The position numbers and the translations under genes were made by a program. This document shows, piece after piece, positions 26,614 to 36,976 of a DNA stretch of 64,000 nt. Source of the stretch: Leptospira idonii (GTDB lineage: Bacteria > Spirochaetota > Leptospiria > Leptospirales > Leptospiraceae); the NCBI RefSeq assembly GCF_004770995.1, contig NZ_RQHW01000031.1, positions 124,001 through 188,000 on the forward strand, written 5' to 3'. The first letter of the stretch is position 1, and the number at the start of each line of letters is the position of its first letter. The notes beneath the pieces are model-generated. The model saw only the letters and a program-made list of their open reading frames with translations. It made no database searches and was not told the DNA's origin.

Positions 26614-26898
26614 ATGTTTTACTGTCTGCTGGAAATCGACCGGGAATTGGCACAAATTCTTTCGGAAAAACATCTGGATTTAGGGTTAATCTTAAGATTG
26701 GCCCTATGGGGATTGAGACTTCCTAAACAAAGTCATTGGCAAAGAAGCGAATCTTCTCCATTGCATCATGAAAGAGTCTCTCTTTCTCGTTTTGATTTTT
26801 TCACATTATACAGTAGGTCATTCGAGAACGAAGTTGACCCAAATTTACTTCTTTCTTATGCTTTTACAGAAGCGTTGCTGGATATACTACGACTGTGA
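26614..26898 (+). CDS. Hypothetical protein, first gene of unknown operon
   Basis: 94 residues, not recognised. It begins MFYCLLEIDRELAQIL after a strong ribosome site (AGGAGAGGCCT). The centre has basic and aromatic residues (LRLPKQSHWQR, LSRFDFFTLYSRSF), and the C-terminus is helical (NLLLSYAFTEALLDILRL). The stop overlaps the GTG start of the next gene (GTGA), which makes it very likely to be translated in the same operon. Confidence 0.65.
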   Translation: MFYCLLEIDRELAQILSEKHLDLGLILRLALWGLRLPKQSHWQRSESSPLHHERVSLSRFDFFTLYSRSFENEVDPNLLLSYAFTEALLDILRL

Positions 26899-27923
26899 CA
26901 CCGGAAAAAGGAAAACATAATTATATTCGCATTGGATCGATCACAGAAATCGATCCGAATAAACTTTCCATTTCTCAAATCAATCAACGATACGTCGATA
27001 GCGATAACAATCGTTATGCCCTCAGATTCAATAAAGAAACCAGAAGAATCGAAATCATCAAAATCATCTCTAACCAAAGCTATGAGATCGTAAATCAAAA
27101 CCAGGAATCCTCCTCTCCCAAACAGGAAAATAAGGAAACAACCCCGATTCCTAAGCAAGAAAGCAAAGTTTTACCTAAGGATGTGACGGAGGTACCACAA
27201 AATCCTTCTTCCCCTCCCCTCGAACAGACACTTTTGGAAGGAGACATCGATCTCAATATCATGACGGATGAGGATCTAGCGGCTCAATCCTCCATATCCG
27301 AACCCTCAGGAAAAGCAAATCCTCTGGAAGAAGATGTGGTACTTACCAACTTAGCCCCTTCCTCAAAGACAGAATACCGTTCTCCTCATGTTTTGGTGGA
27401 GCATTTCATCAAGGTTTTGGGGACCTATAAAGAGAGAGCGAACGCAATCATCAAAAACCTGCAATCTTCCCGTATTTTCGAAATCACAGGGGACCCTTCC
27501 GAAAACAAAAACATAGTAGGAAACCTAGCCAGGGAAATGGAAGCCCAGGTTTTCGAGGTCATCGATAAAATGATCGATTTGCATAAAGAAATGACCTCTT
27601 ATCCTCGTCCTATTACATATTACATCTCTAAAGCTCCTGCAGACAAAAGGGAAGAAATGAAAACCATCGACTCCGATAAGGAAAAATTGGACAACCTTCA
27701 TCTCTTCGAAATGCAGAGGTTCACGGAAATCATCGTGAGGGATTTAAAAAAACTAAGTTTACAATTAATGAATATTCTAAACTTAAAATCTGACAGCCAA
27801 GTAAAACAATTGCAATACCCCAACCAACTAATGTATGTCGATGCGAAGAACGCTTCTTTGTATTTCTCTCAAGATTTGGACAAAACCATTATGGAGGTTG
27901 ATAACTGGAAAAAACAAAAATGA
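26895..27923 (+). CDS. Hypothetical protein with basic/acidic linker
   Basis: 342 residues from GTG 26895. Residues 1-65 form a compact beta-rich domain (HNYIRIGSITEIDPNKLSISQ then RYALRFNKETRRIEIIKII). A low-complexity Glu/Pro/Ser linker (about 66-150) follows, then a helical C-terminal domain with EHFIKVLGTYKERANAIIKNLQ and MEAQVFEVIDKMIDLHKEM. No membrane segment or catalytic motif is visible. It overlaps both neighbours by four bases. Function unknown. Confidence 0.72.
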   Translation: MTPEKGKHNYIRIGSITEIDPNKLSISQINQRYVDSDNNRYALRFNKETRRIEIIKIISNQSYEIVNQNQESSSPKQENKETTPIPKQESKVLPKDVTEVPQNPSSPPLEQTLLEGDIDLNIMTDEDLAAQSSISEPSGKANPLEEDVVLTNLAPSSKTEYRSPHVLVEHFIKVLGTYKERANAIIKNLQSSRIFEITGDPSENKNIVGNLAREMEAQVFEVIDKMIDLHKEMTSYPRPITYYISKAPADKREEMKTIDSDKEKLDNLHLFEMQRFTEIIVRDLKKLSLQLMNILNLKSDSQVKQLQYPNQLMYVDAKNASLYFSQDLDKTIMEVDNWKKQK

Positions 27924-28717
27924 ATAAAGAACTCTCAGAAGCAGAAACAAAAGCGATTCTCGAAAAAATCAGAAACGAATACAAAGAGCACGGCAAACTC
28001 AATCCGAAGGCATTCGACTCAATAGCATTCGAAAAACGTTATCTTCAAATTTTACAGATGCGCGGAAACATCGGAAAATTTTTATCCGAAGAAGTGGTTT
28101 TCCTGGAGCAACTCAAAGGCAAGTTCCAAGAAATCGTCGCAAAGAAAGAAGCCCAAAAAGCGCAGACACTCAACCGCATCATGGATGAATCCATAGAGAA
28201 GCTGGCCAATTATAAAAAGATAGACTTTCATCCTATGGCAAAAACGGAGCTTCGTTATTTTTACGGAGCGATGGCCGACTTTGCGGAAACGGAACTTCCC
28301 GTTTTGATTCTAATCTTTAAGGGAACACCTGAATATTCCTTTTTGCAGGATGCGGTTCTACAAATAGAAAGAATCGGAGTGATTCGAAGAGGTCTTCCTT
28401 CTTTGAAAATTCAAGAACTCATTAAAAGTATGTTAGATGCCAATGGAAATGCGATCCTAGTGGAAAAGGCTTCTCAAAATCTTTTGAAAGAAGGTTGTTT
28501 GGCTTTAAAAAACATATACACCTCCATCCAAGATCTTGTCTCAAAAAACAGAATCAATCCCGATCTAATGGCGAACATCAACGAAAGGGATTATCCGAAA
28601 GCGTATGCCACCTACGGAAGCAGAAGGTTCGAAGTATGTTTGAATCGCATTTCTGAACAATGCAAACAAATCATACAAGATTTTAGAATGAATGCCTTGA
28701 TGAGTATGGACAATTGA
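27920..28717 (+). CDS. Hypothetical helical cytoplasmic protein
   Basis: 265 residues, almost wholly helical and without signal peptide or cysteine motifs. Recognisable parts are SEAETKAILEKIRNEYKEHGKLNPKAFDSIAFEKRYLQIL and GDFAETELPVLIL-like hydrophobic helices. It starts inside the end of the preceding gene (ATGA) and is followed 16 bases later by the thiolase-like gene. I do not recognise its family; a shared pathway with the thiolase-like protein is only suggested by linkage. Confidence 0.72.
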   Translation: MNKELSEAETKAILEKIRNEYKEHGKLNPKAFDSIAFEKRYLQILQMRGNIGKFLSEEVVFLEQLKGKFQEIVAKKEAQKAQTLNRIMDESIEKLANYKKIDFHPMAKTELRYFYGAMADFAETELPVLILIFKGTPEYSFLQDAVLQIERIGVIRRGLPSLKIQELIKSMLDANGNAILVEKASQNLLKEGCLALKNIYTSIQDLVSKNRINPDLMANINERDYPKAYATYGSRRFEVCLNRISEQCKQIIQDFRMNALMSMDN

Positions 28718-28732
28718 TTTTCCTTTGGAAAA

Positions 28733-30259
28733 ATGACCCCTATTCTTCTCGGCGCTGCCGATACAATTGAATCCGAATTCGATGCGGAAGAATACAAAGC
28801 CGCATCTTCTTTAGAAAAGTATTATAAAATTCTATTTCGTTCCGTAGACAAACTGTTCGGTTTTCTGGGAACAGATCGCAGCAAAATCGCACCCTTTCTG
28901 ACCGATTTCGTTTCCATCGAAGCCCAATCCTTAGGCAGGGAAGGGTACGGTTATTCCGTAAGAGATGCGAACGATTTGGGTTTCTCGGGAATCGCTTGTC
29001 ATACGGTGGATCTGGGAGGAGCCAGCGTAGGGGGAGCCTTACAACAGGCCTATACGATCGTTTCAGCTAACCCTGATTCGGTGGTTTTGGTTGCAGCGGC
29101 GGACATTCCTAAATCCGTTTTCAAACAAGTTTCCGATCTAAAAAGACTCACTGCGACCGTCTGCCATAAAGATTGGGAAATCCCTTACGGTTCCACACTC
29201 ATCGGTCTCTATGCCCTTCTTGCGGAAAGAATGATGAAAGACTCGGGAGTCAATTCCGAAGACTTCGAGGAAATCACAAAAGTATTCCGCAGTTATGCGG
29301 TCAAAAACAAGAGAGCTTTTCAATACGAAAAGGAACTTACTGACAAACAATTAAAGAAACATTTGGCAGGCCCCTACTCCACACCAATGATCGCCATCGT
29401 TACCGATCACGGTTTTGCGACTTTGATCACTACGGAAGCAAAAAAACAAGAGTTAATCGAAAAAGGGGCAATTAGAAAAGATGCGGACCATGTGTATCTT
29501 ACCGGTGCGGGACACAGTATTCATGCGGAATATTTCACCCAAAAGAAAGATCTTGCCAGCCCTTCAGGAATCGCAGCAGAAAGAGCTTTTTCCATCTCAG
29601 GATGGGAAAGAGAAGATCTGGACTACGCATGGATTTACGACTGTTTTACGGGGATGATCGTTACGGAAACAAGCCATTACTTCGGAAAATCTCCCAAAGA
29701 AGTGGCCGCTTCTCTTAGGAAGGGCAAAGTTCCCGTCGGCAACAAAGAAATCCCCATCAACTTAGGAGGAGGAATCCTCAACTATCAAGCGGCAATGTCT
29801 CTTTCCGGCGCTGCGGGACTCATAGACGTAACAAGCCAATACGGCCTTGCGGCAGATCCCATTCCTAACCGCCTCGAAAAAACACCTAACGTAAGTTTAC
29901 TTGGAGGAAACGGGGGAATCGACAGCATCAATTCGGTGATTATCTTCTCAAAAGAACTTCCAAGGAAACCAAAAAGAAAGGCAAACATCACAAGAACGAT
30001 CTCCGTCAATGTTCCCCAAGGAAAAGAGGGAGAAGAAGGATTCATTCTTTCCGCAACGACTGTGAATTTTAATCCGGGAGGAGAAAAAAAGCCTCCCTAT
30101 CTTTTATGCGCTGTTCAAACAAAGGGAGGTTCTATGATACTCACCAATCTTTACGATTCCCAAGGGAAAGAAATTATATCCGCGGAAGGGATCAGATTGG
30201 GAGAAACCAAAGTGAAACTGCAGAATAAAAATTCGATTCTGCAGTCCGTTTTAGTTTAG
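28733..30259 (+). CDS. Thiolase-like protein (TLP1-like), catalytic cysteine absent
   Basis: 508 residues. The N-terminal ~410 residues follow the SCP-x/thiolase fold ([64 protein letters not shown]). The position of the thiolase nucleophile Cys is Gly96 (DLGGAS), and the GHPxGATG histidine is not conserved. A beta-rich C-terminal extension (about 420-508) resembles the OB-like domain of TLP1 proteins. It probably binds acyl-CoA or lipid without normal thiolase chemistry. It ends in a four-base overlap with convergent pheS. Confidence 0.82.
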   Translation: MTPILLGAADTIESEFDAEEYKAASSLEKYYKILFRSVDKLFGFLGTDRSKIAPFLTDFVSIEAQSLGREGYGYSVRDANDLGFSGIACHTVDLGGASVGGALQQAYTIVSANPDSVVLVAAADIPKSVFKQVSDLKRLTATVCHKDWEIPYGSTLIGLYALLAERMMKDSGVNSEDFEEITKVFRSYAVKNKRAFQYEKELTDKQLKKHLAGPYSTPMIAIVTDHGFATLITTEAKKQELIEKGAIRKDADHVYLTGAGHSIHAEYFTQKKDLASPSGIAAERAFSISGWEREDLDYAWIYDCFTGMIVTETSHYFGKSPKEVAASLRKGKVPVGNKEIPINLGGGILNYQAAMSLSGAAGLIDVTSQYGLAADPIPNRLEKTPNVSLLGGNGGIDSINSVIIFSKELPRKPKRKANITRTISVNVPQGKEGEEGFILSATTVNFNPGGEKKPPYLLCAVQTKGGSMILTNLYDSQGKEIISAEGIRLGETKVKLQNKNSILQSVLV

Positions 30260-31281
30260 AACTGATTCAAAAATCTCAGGTTTCCGGATTGGAAATAGCG
30301 GATGTCGTTGATCCCGTAACGCATCATTACAAGACGATCCAGTCCCAATCCGAATGCGAAGCCTGACCATTTTTTAGAATCCAACTTTGCATGTTCTAAT
30401 ACATTAGGATGTACTAATCCACAAGGAAGAAGTTCCAACCAGCCGGATTGTTTACATACGGAACAACCTTTTCCTTCACAAACAAGACAGTTGATGTCCA
30501 ATTCGAATCCAGGTTCAACGAAAGGAAAGTATCCTGGGCGAAGTCTTGTTTTTACTTCTCTACGGAAGATACGAGACAACAAAGTTTCCATCGTGTAAAT
30601 CAAATGAGCGATGGAAATCCCTTCTCCTACAACCATACCTTCCACTTGATAGAAAGTATTTTCGTGAGAAGCATCCACTTCTTCGTAACGAAACACTCTT
30701 CCCGGTGCGATGATTCGGAAAGGAGGTTTTAAATTACGAAGCGCCCGAACTTGAATGGCGGATGTATGAGTACGAAGAAGATTTCCGTCTTTAGTATAAA
30801 ACGTATCCTGCATATCTCTCGCAGGATGATCTTCCGTAAAATTCAAAGCTCCGAAATTGTTTTCATCGGTTTCCACTTCCGGTCCGTCCATAATGGAGAA
30901 ACCCATAGATGTGAATATATCTTCTATTTCGTATTGAATTTGAGAGATAGGGTGAAGAGTGCCTCTTTCCAAAGGAGGAAGGGATTTTAAAGAATCGAAA
31001 AATTCGTTCTTCAGTTTTACTTCGTAAAACTCTTCTTTGATTTTTTTTCTTTGTGCTTCTACGAAAGACTCTATCTTTACTTGAGCCTCGTTAGCAAGTT
31101 TCCCTGTCGTTTTTTTCTCTTCAACACTTAAGGAAGCAAGTCCCTTAAGAACAGATGTTAGTTTTCCTTTTTTACCGATAAAATTGTTTTTATTCTGATC
31201 CAATTCTTCATCGGATTTCGATGCGATTACGGCAGCTTCCGCTTCTTTGATTAGGTTTTCTATTTCTTGGGTCAGGCTCAT
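30256..31281 (-). CDS. pheS: Phenylalanyl-tRNA synthetase alpha subunit
   Basis: 341 residues, the normal bacterial PheS length. An N-terminal coiled coil ([17 protein letters not shown]) precedes the class II core. Motif 2 is around [24 protein letters not shown] and motif 3 is [34 protein letters not shown] is an inserted cysteine cluster. It charges tRNA-Phe as an alpha2beta2 enzyme, but pheT is not adjacent. It overlaps mpl by four bases and is the last gene of the minus operon. Confidence 0.96.
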   Translation of the reverse strand: MSLTQEIENLIKEAEAAVIASKSDEELDQNKNNFIGKKGKLTSVLKGLASLSVEEKKTTGKLANEAQVKIESFVEAQRKKIKEEFYEVKLKNEFFDSLKSLPPLERGTLHPISQIQYEIEDIFTSMGFSIMDGPEVETDENNFGALNFTEDHPARDMQDTFYTKDGNLLRTHTSAIQVRALRNLKPPFRIIAPGRVFRYEEVDASHENTFYQVEGMVVGEGISIAHLIYTMETLLSRIFRREVKTRLRPGYFPFVEPGFELDINCLVCEGKGCSVCKQSGWLELLPCGLVHPNVLEHAKLDSKKWSGFAFGLGLDRLVMMRYGINDIRYFQSGNLRFLNQF

Positions 31282-32672
31282 TTGATTTCTCTTTCTAAAA
31301 CGAGTTTGGACAACTCGGGATAAATTCCTCCGAAAGCTCCGTTGGACATGGCAAGAACGATCAATTTGGATTTATCGAACTTACTGATTTCTTTCGTCAC
31401 TAACGAGAGCAGATCTTTCGGATCTTTGCAATACAATGCGGGCTTTTTGGTTTTCCCGGAAGTATCCTTCACTAACTTTTTCACGTTTAATTTAAGTTTA
31501 GCGGACACTTTGTTTACTTGATATACTTCCGTAATCAAAGTCAAATCGGAGCCTTTAAAGGAAGCGGCAAAATCGTCCTGAAACACATTTCTATGGGAAG
31601 TGGCACTTCTCGGTTCGAAAAGGGAGATGATTTTGTATCCCGGATATGCTTCCTTATGGGCACGAATGGTTTCCTGAATGGCGACAGGATGATGTGCAAA
31701 ATCCTCAACAAGAAGGCTATTTTCATTTTGTATCAAAATCTCTTGTCTTCTTTTTACTCCAGGGAAGGTCAGAAAAGCATCGATGATTTCCTTTCTTTTT
31801 TCGGGAGCGATTGCCAGACAGATTCGAACCGCAGCTTCCGCATTTCTATAGTTATGTGCACCGATCAAAGAAGGTTTTAACTTCAATTTGGTTTTTAAAT
31901 CGGTCAATATCCCTTTTTCGTATTTGAATACAGAGTTTTTGTCGCTCAATTCGAATGCTTCCGTAGGTGCATGTTTGTAAGATTCCAAAATGGAATTTAG
32001 GTTTTTGGATCCTTTCCAAAACAAAACCTTTCCTGCACTGGGAACCAAATTTAAAAGTCTTTTGAACATGACTTTAATCGCATCCAAATCGGCGAAGATA
32101 TCGGCATGATCGAAATCCAAAGCGTTTAACACTAGATAGAAGGGTCTGTAATGTAAAAACTTGGAACTTTTGTCGAAGAAGGCGGAATCGTATTCGTCCC
32201 CTTCGATCACGAAATATTCCCCTTTCCCCAGAGCGAATCCAGGGTGACCGTCTTTACGAATCCCTCCCACGAACAAACCGGGTTCCATTCCGATTTGGGA
32301 AAGAATCCAGTGAGTTAAAAATGTGGTGGTGGTTTTTCCGTGAGTTCCTGCGATCACGATCGGCTTTTTGCCTTTCAGAAAAAAATGCCCTATCGCCTGG
32401 GCCATACTCATATATTCTTTTCCCGAGTTGAGAACCTCTTCCACTTCCGGATTTCCTCTCGAAATCGCATTTCCGATGATCACTAAATCGGCATCTTTTA
32501 CGTTTTCCTTCATATAACCGGATTTAGGTGCAAGACCCCATTCCACAAGTTTATCGGACATGGGAGGATACAGATTCTGATCGGAGCCGGATACGTCATG
32601 GCCGATTTCTTTCAACATATAAGCAAGATTGCCCATGGCGATCCCGCCGATTCCAACGAGGAAAATTTTCAA
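31278..32672 (-). CDS. mpl: UDP-N-acetylmuramate:tripeptide ligase (Mpl-like Mur ligase)
   Basis: 464 residues from a TTG start. A Mur-ligase Rossmann N-domain ([31 protein letters not shown]) leads to the ATP loop [16 protein letters not shown] (about 110), and [16 protein letters not shown] binds metal. [18 protein letters not shown] supports Mpl or MurC. Mpl reuses peptidoglycan tripeptide by ligating it to UDP-MurNAc. MurC is the alternative but is usually more distinct at the N-terminus. Four-base overlaps join it to neighbours on both sides. Confidence 0.85.
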   Translation of the reverse strand: MKIFLVGIGGIAMGNLAYMLKEIGHDVSGSDQNLYPPMSDKLVEWGLAPKSGYMKENVKDADLVIIGNAISRGNPEVEEVLNSGKEYMSMAQAIGHFFLKGKKPIVIAGTHGKTTTTFLTHWILSQIGMEPGLFVGGIRKDGHPGFALGKGEYFVIEGDEYDSAFFDKSSKFLHYRPFYLVLNALDFDHADIFADLDAIKVMFKRLLNLVPSAGKVLFWKGSKNLNSILESYKHAPTEAFELSDKNSVFKYEKGILTDLKTKLKLKPSLIGAHNYRNAEAAVRICLAIAPEKRKEIIDAFLTFPGVKRRQEILIQNENSLLVEDFAHHPVAIQETIRAHKEAYPGYKIISLFEPRSATSHRNVFQDDFAASFKGSDLTLITEVYQVNKVSAKLKLNVKKLVKDTSGKTKKPALYCKDPKDLLSLVTKEISKFDKSKLIVLAMSNGAFGGIYPELSKLVLEREIK

Positions 32673-33325
32673 AAGACTACCGTCCTAATTATATTGTAAA
32701 CGAGAAGTGGAAAGGCCGCTAAAAATAGAAAGAAGAGAAGAGCCTTCATGAAAAAGAATAGAAAATCGAAAGATGTCCATCCTCTCATCATGGATAAAAA
32801 CATATAGGAGAGTTGGAGGGAATAAAGACCGCCTAACGCAATAAACAACAAAGGAAACGGTGCGGGAAGAAACCAAAATACAGCAGTCGTTGAAAAAGGA
32901 ATAAAAGAGATCGCAAACACATGAGGTTCCGGGCCCTGCCAATCCTTCAAACGGTCTCTCATTTTATGGTAGATGCGGAAACTATCTAGTAATCGAAGTA
33001 ATACGATCACCGCAAAATAAAATACGAATACCGCGAACACACCTTGCAATAAAGTGATTTTAGTGTCTTCATCGTCCGTCGTGACTTTTAGAACGAAGAT
33101 CTGAATCAAGTTCCCGACAAACTTGGATATAATTCCAAGTGCCGCCAATTGAATGTGGATTAAGAATAAGTCTCTTCCTCCTAAATCCTGCTTTTGGAAA
33201 AAGGATTCAAAAGCGGACTTGGGAGAGAAAAAAACGTCCCGGACCAAGTCCATACGGGAAGAAAATGAATTCGAATTTTGCACCTTATTGGATTTTCTGA
33301 TTGGGGCGTTCAAAGCGGGAAGCAT
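32669..33325 (-). CDS. Yip1-like integral membrane protein
   Basis: 218 residues with a short N-terminal cytoplasmic part ([12 protein letters not shown], typical of Yip1-family starts) and about five hydrophobic segments from residue 55 to the C-terminus. Yip1-like bacterial proteins have no firm function. The start at ATG 33325 overlaps the preceding gene by 41 bases; ATG 33253 is an alternative that would shorten it to 194 residues. The gene lies between the ABC-accessory gene and mpl. Confidence 0.7.
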   Translation of the reverse strand: MLPALNAPIRKSNKVQNSNSFSSRMDLVRDVFFSPKSAFESFFQKQDLGGRDLFLIHIQLAALGIISKFVGNLIQIFVLKVTTDDEDTKITLLQGVFAVFVFYFAVIVLLRLLDSFRIYHKMRDRLKDWQGPEPHVFAISFIPFSTTAVFWFLPAPFPLLFIALGGLYSLQLSYMFLSMMRGWTSFDFLFFFMKALLFFLFLAAFPLLVYNIIRTVVF

Positions 33326-34373
33326 TTTTCACACCTAAGGTCGCTTGGATGAAATTTTGAAAGGTCTCTTCCTTCACAAAACTAGGGCTTTCTTCGAAAT
33401 AAGGAGAAAGTTCTCTCAGAACAGGACGATAGATCTGCCCGTTCCATTCCGCTTTAGGATAAAACTTCACCTTCCAACGATACCCTGTGGAATGTTCCGC
33501 AACGAATACTGCTTCCGGCTCCGATTCGGTGGATGTTTTAGCGAAAGCAAAACCGGGACCGGATTCATCGTCCGGATAAAGATCGGCTCTGAGATTTTTA
33601 CTTTGGGTTTCCCAATTGTTTCCTACATCGGGAGAAAGCACGATTCTTTCCTGAGTGGGGCGACTCCATTGGTTCACATAAGTATCGTATTGATTTTTTT
33701 TCGCTCGGTTCTCCGCACGAATCTTCATCCCTTGCCCTGAAAATTCCAAAGAAGTCAAATAACCGCCGCTAAATTGTATATATTGCCTTTCCCGAAAGGC
33801 AACAGATTTCGTTCTGAATTTATCCGCCAAATAGGAGTAAGGAGATAAAATCTCTTCTTCAACTCTGGCAGAAACTCTGGAAGAATCGGAAGCGATTTTT
33901 TTACCGAAATAAATGATTTTTCCTTCTTTAGGTGAGAAGGATACATCGGAAAGGTCTTCAGATAAATTGAGATTAGGCGCATCTTCCTTCAAACAATAAG
34001 ATTCCAAAACCGATTCGGTTGATTTTTCTATGAACTTCGTTTTGAGAACGCTTAGATCCGAGAAAGTATTCTTTACGTTGAAGTTACCTTCGTAAGTGAT
34101 GAGGGTTTTTGTTGCAGGATCTTCTTGAGATACGGAAAAAACGGGAGGTTTTTTCCAGCCTCTTTCGAAAAGACGAAACAACAAAGGATTCTCTGCAAAA
34201 CCCGGTTCTTTTTCTCCGCACCAAGTTTCTTTAGGTGGAGAATACAACGCAGTTTTCCAATTTGTTTTCCAAAAATTAACTTCTGTTAAGTTTTCATCTT
34301 TCTCTTCCAAAAAGAAAAAGAGAAAAAATAGAAATACGAAAGCAGTAACGACTAGGATAAGTTTATTTTTCAT
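33285..34373 (-). CDS. ABC-exporter accessory protein (DUF4340-like)
   Basis: About 362 residues from ATG 34373. One N-terminal membrane helix (LILVVTAFVFLFFLFFFLEE) precedes a periplasmic beta-rich region. Genes like this commonly follow GldF/GldG-type genes and carry DUF4340; the assignment rests mainly on position and layout. Its start overlaps the GldG-like stop (ATGA). An upstream in-frame ATG at 34466 would be inside the GldG-like gene and is not preferred. Confidence 0.65.
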   Translation of the reverse strand: MKNKLILVVTAFVFLFFLFFFLEEKDENLTEVNFWKTNWKTALYSPPKETWCGEKEPGFAENPLLFRLFERGWKKPPVFSVSQEDPATKTLITYEGNFNVKNTFSDLSVLKTKFIEKSTESVLESYCLKEDAPNLNLSEDLSDVSFSPKEGKIIYFGKKIASDSSRVSARVEEEILSPYSYLADKFRTKSVAFRERQYIQFSGGYLTSLEFSGQGMKIRAENRAKKNQYDTYVNQWSRPTQERIVLSPDVGNNWETQSKNLRADLYPDDESGPGFAFAKTSTESEPEAVFVAEHSTGYRWKVKFYPKAEWNGQIYRPVLRELSPYFEESPSFVKEETFQNFIQATLGVKNASRFERPNQKIQ

Positions 34374-36241
34374 ACTTCCACTGATGATTTTTTTCTTCTG
34401 GAATGAACGTAATAAGAACCGAGTCCCAAGATGAGTCCCGGATAAAGAAACACTCCTATGGCCCAAACGATTAACTTCTGATTGTCGGAGAGACTGATGG
34501 TCTGGATTTCATCCTTCTTGGGAGGAATCTCGGCAATCCCCGTATCTTGAAATAATCCGGTCACTGCGGCATTCGCAAAATGTCCGTTCATCGCATATAC
34601 TATGAATTGATCGGTGATCCAGGAAGTTCCGGAATGCAGGATGATCTTTCCTGTTTTTTCTCCCGTCAAAGATACGGGAGTGAGAAGGACGGAAAGAAGC
34701 AGGTTCTCCTTTTTTTCGTCTCCATCCATCTTTGAATTTCCGTTCCCATCTGCAAAAATTTCAAACCCTGTTTCCAACAGATTTTCGGACTTAAATTGAA
34801 AAGGTGCGGTTCCTGAAGATTCAGTCACCAAATATCCGCTATAGGGAAATAAGACTCCTAGATCTTTTTTGGGAAGAAGGTCAGTGAGTTTGTTTTCGGA
34901 AAATTTTCTAGCAAGGATGAATCCCGGTTTTTCGGATCTTTCCACCAAAACTTCGTTTTTGTATTTCAGCCCGGAAATTCCCAAAAGCCAGGAGAAATCT
35001 TCTTTTCCTTTAGGTTCCACAGTGATAAAGATTTTTCCGTTCTGTTTCAATACATAGTTTTTGATTTCTTCCCTGGCTTCCTCGGAGAAAGGAATGGTCG
35101 GTCCTAAAATCACGACCAAATCGGCATCTTTAGGAAAACCGGAAGGCCAGCCTTGTGCAAAACCCCATTCGGATATGTTAAAGTTCAAAAATTGTAAATT
35201 AGTTGTGAAGCGGTTCACTTGTTCGTTCGGAAGGGATTTGAATCCCAATCCGAATCTTTCCCCGTTGGAGGAAGTGAAATAGATTTTTTTCTGTTCCGTA
35301 GAAACGTTGAAGATCGCCGCCATCAATTTTCGTTCCAGATCTTCCAAGTCTGCAGGATCTTTCGCAAAAACCTTTTCTTCAGCAAACGGTGTGAGACTGT
35401 CCAAAAGAGATGCTTTTTTAGAACGAACTAAGATCGTTCCGTTGGATGCCTGCCCGAAATCTTTCAATAAATCGGTTTCCACATCCGCATTGATAAAGGT
35501 AACCGTGAGCAGAGGATTTTCCGCCTTGATCTGATCCAGAAGGATTTCTATATCAGGACGAACACGAGTGAGTGCCAAGGAACTCGACTTATCTCCGTTC
35601 GCCGGTCCATCCGCTTCCAAAGGTCTGGGATAAAATGCGGTTATGGTGGTTTCTTTTTTGATTTGTTTCAGTAAATTTCTGGAAATAGGAGAAAGGGAAA
35701 ATTTTCCTTTCGAACTGAGATCGAAATTATAATTCCTTTTGATCGCAAAATAATTGAACGCTACGATCAGAGGGAGAACGAAGAGAAAACCCAATACGGC
35801 ATTTTGCAACAAAGAACTTTTCGCTTTCGAAAGATTGCTCTGCGCTTCCAAAGAAGACTTTCCGATTTCAATCAGTACAATCTGTAACAAAAACGCTAAA
35901 GAGAACACAACCGTCAAAAGAAGAAGAAATTCCCTGATTTTGGGAATGGAACTGGCTTGTGAGTTAACTCCTGCAACACTTGCAGAATCCAGATAATCTC
36001 TCAGCAAGGAAAAAACGAATGCAAGAACGCCCAAAGCCGTTCCTAAGTATCGATTTTGGTCTTCTTTGCGAATGCGATGTACGATGAGTCTGTAAAGAAA
36101 ATCGGATACCAAAAAAACGAAAACGATAAAAAGCCAAGCCATTCGTTTGGCAGGATCGGTCACCATTCCATCCAATAGAAAAAATAAGAATAAGGAAATT
36201 ACGCTTAAAAAAGGGAAAATTCTATCCAAAGAAACTAACAT
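34370..36241 (-). CDS. GldG-like ABC transporter auxiliary membrane protein
   Basis: 623 residues. Several N-terminal membrane spans are followed by a large periplasmic region with the ABC-2 auxiliary domain (NLLKQIKKETTITAFYPR, IRSKKASLLDSL-type segments). A C-terminal membrane helix (NQKLIVWAIGVFLYPGLILGLGSYYVHSRRKK) ends the protein. It assembles with the ATPase and permease encoded just upstream. In Bacteroidetes GldAFG serves gliding, but elsewhere the substrate is unknown, so the name only marks homology. Confidence 0.85.
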   Translation of the reverse strand: MLVSLDRIFPFLSVISLFLFFLLDGMVTDPAKRMAWLFIVFVFLVSDFLYRLIVHRIRKEDQNRYLGTALGVLAFVFSLLRDYLDSASVAGVNSQASSIPKIREFLLLLTVVFSLAFLLQIVLIEIGKSSLEAQSNLSKAKSSLLQNAVLGFLFVLPLIVAFNYFAIKRNYNFDLSSKGKFSLSPISRNLLKQIKKETTITAFYPRPLEADGPANGDKSSSLALTRVRPDIEILLDQIKAENPLLTVTFINADVETDLLKDFGQASNGTILVRSKKASLLDSLTPFAEEKVFAKDPADLEDLERKLMAAIFNVSTEQKKIYFTSSNGERFGLGFKSLPNEQVNRFTTNLQFLNFNISEWGFAQGWPSGFPKDADLVVILGPTIPFSEEAREEIKNYVLKQNGKIFITVEPKGKEDFSWLLGISGLKYKNEVLVERSEKPGFILARKFSENKLTDLLPKKDLGVLFPYSGYLVTESSGTAPFQFKSENLLETGFEIFADGNGNSKMDGDEKKENLLLSVLLTPVSLTGEKTGKIILHSGTSWITDQFIVYAMNGHFANAAVTGLFQDTGIAEIPPKKDEIQTISLSDNQKLIVWAIGVFLYPGLILGLGSYYVHSRRKKSSVEV

Positions 36242-36244
36242 TGA

Positions 36245-36976
36245 TTATCCTCTCCATCTTCTGGATTCGAGTACTTTCACGGTAAGATATAAAAACAAAA
36301 AGGAACCTGTAAGAAAAAATACGATTCCAGTCAAAGGAAGAACTCCCTTCGAGAAATTAAAGAAATGGGAGAAGATATGAAGATGAAACAATATCTTTCT
36401 TGTCGTTGCCTGAAATAGATGGGAAAAATACCCCACAACCCAAAGAGTGAGTATGATGAGTACGGAAATCAAAAGAGAGATCATTTGATTTTTCCCCAGA
36501 CTGGATCCGAAAAGCCCCACACTGTATGTGAAGATCCCCAAAAGAAAGACTCCTACTGTGCCGGATGCAACAATATAGAAAGGAGCCTGCCAATAGGAAT
36601 AAAGTATAATAGGAAACAAACCGTTTACGAAAACAGTGATGACCGCACAGATAGTAACACCGAATAGAAATTTACCGAGCACGATGTCTACGTCCGTGAT
36701 AGGGCTTGTAAACAACAATTCAAGAGTTCCCTTATTTCTTTCCTCTACGATCGATCCCATAGAGATGATGATCATGGAGATAAGAATTGTCGTCATAAAG
36801 GAAAGGAATGTGACTACGGTCGCTTCTTCGTAATTGGCTCTTCCGCTGAAGTTTAAAATCATCACAAAAAGAGCATTGAGAAAAGCTGTGCCTCCCAAAA
36901 CAAGAGGACCCATATATGTTCCGAAAAATAACTTTAATTCTTTTTTATATATCCAAACAGCGATTTGCCAGTTCAT
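36245..36976 (-). CDS. ABC-2 type permease (GldF-like)
   Basis: 243 residues with about six membrane helices. The conserved ABC-2 segment is [35 protein letters not shown], where the ERxxGTLE motif contacts the ATPase. It forms the membrane channel with the GldA-like ATPase directly upstream, whose gene it overlaps by four bases. Probably exports or flips an envelope component; substrate unknown. Confidence 0.9.
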   Translation of the reverse strand: MNWQIAVWIYKKELKLFFGTYMGPLVLGGTAFLNALFVMILNFSGRANYEEATVVTFLSFMTTILISMIIISMGSIVEERNKGTLELLFTSPITDVDIVLGKFLFGVTICAVITVFVNGLFPIILYSYWQAPFYIVASGTVGVFLLGIFTYSVGLFGSSLGKNQMISLLISVLIILTLWVVGYFSHLFQATTRKILFHLHIFSHFFNFSKGVLPLTGIVFFLTGSFLFLYLTVKVLESRRWRG

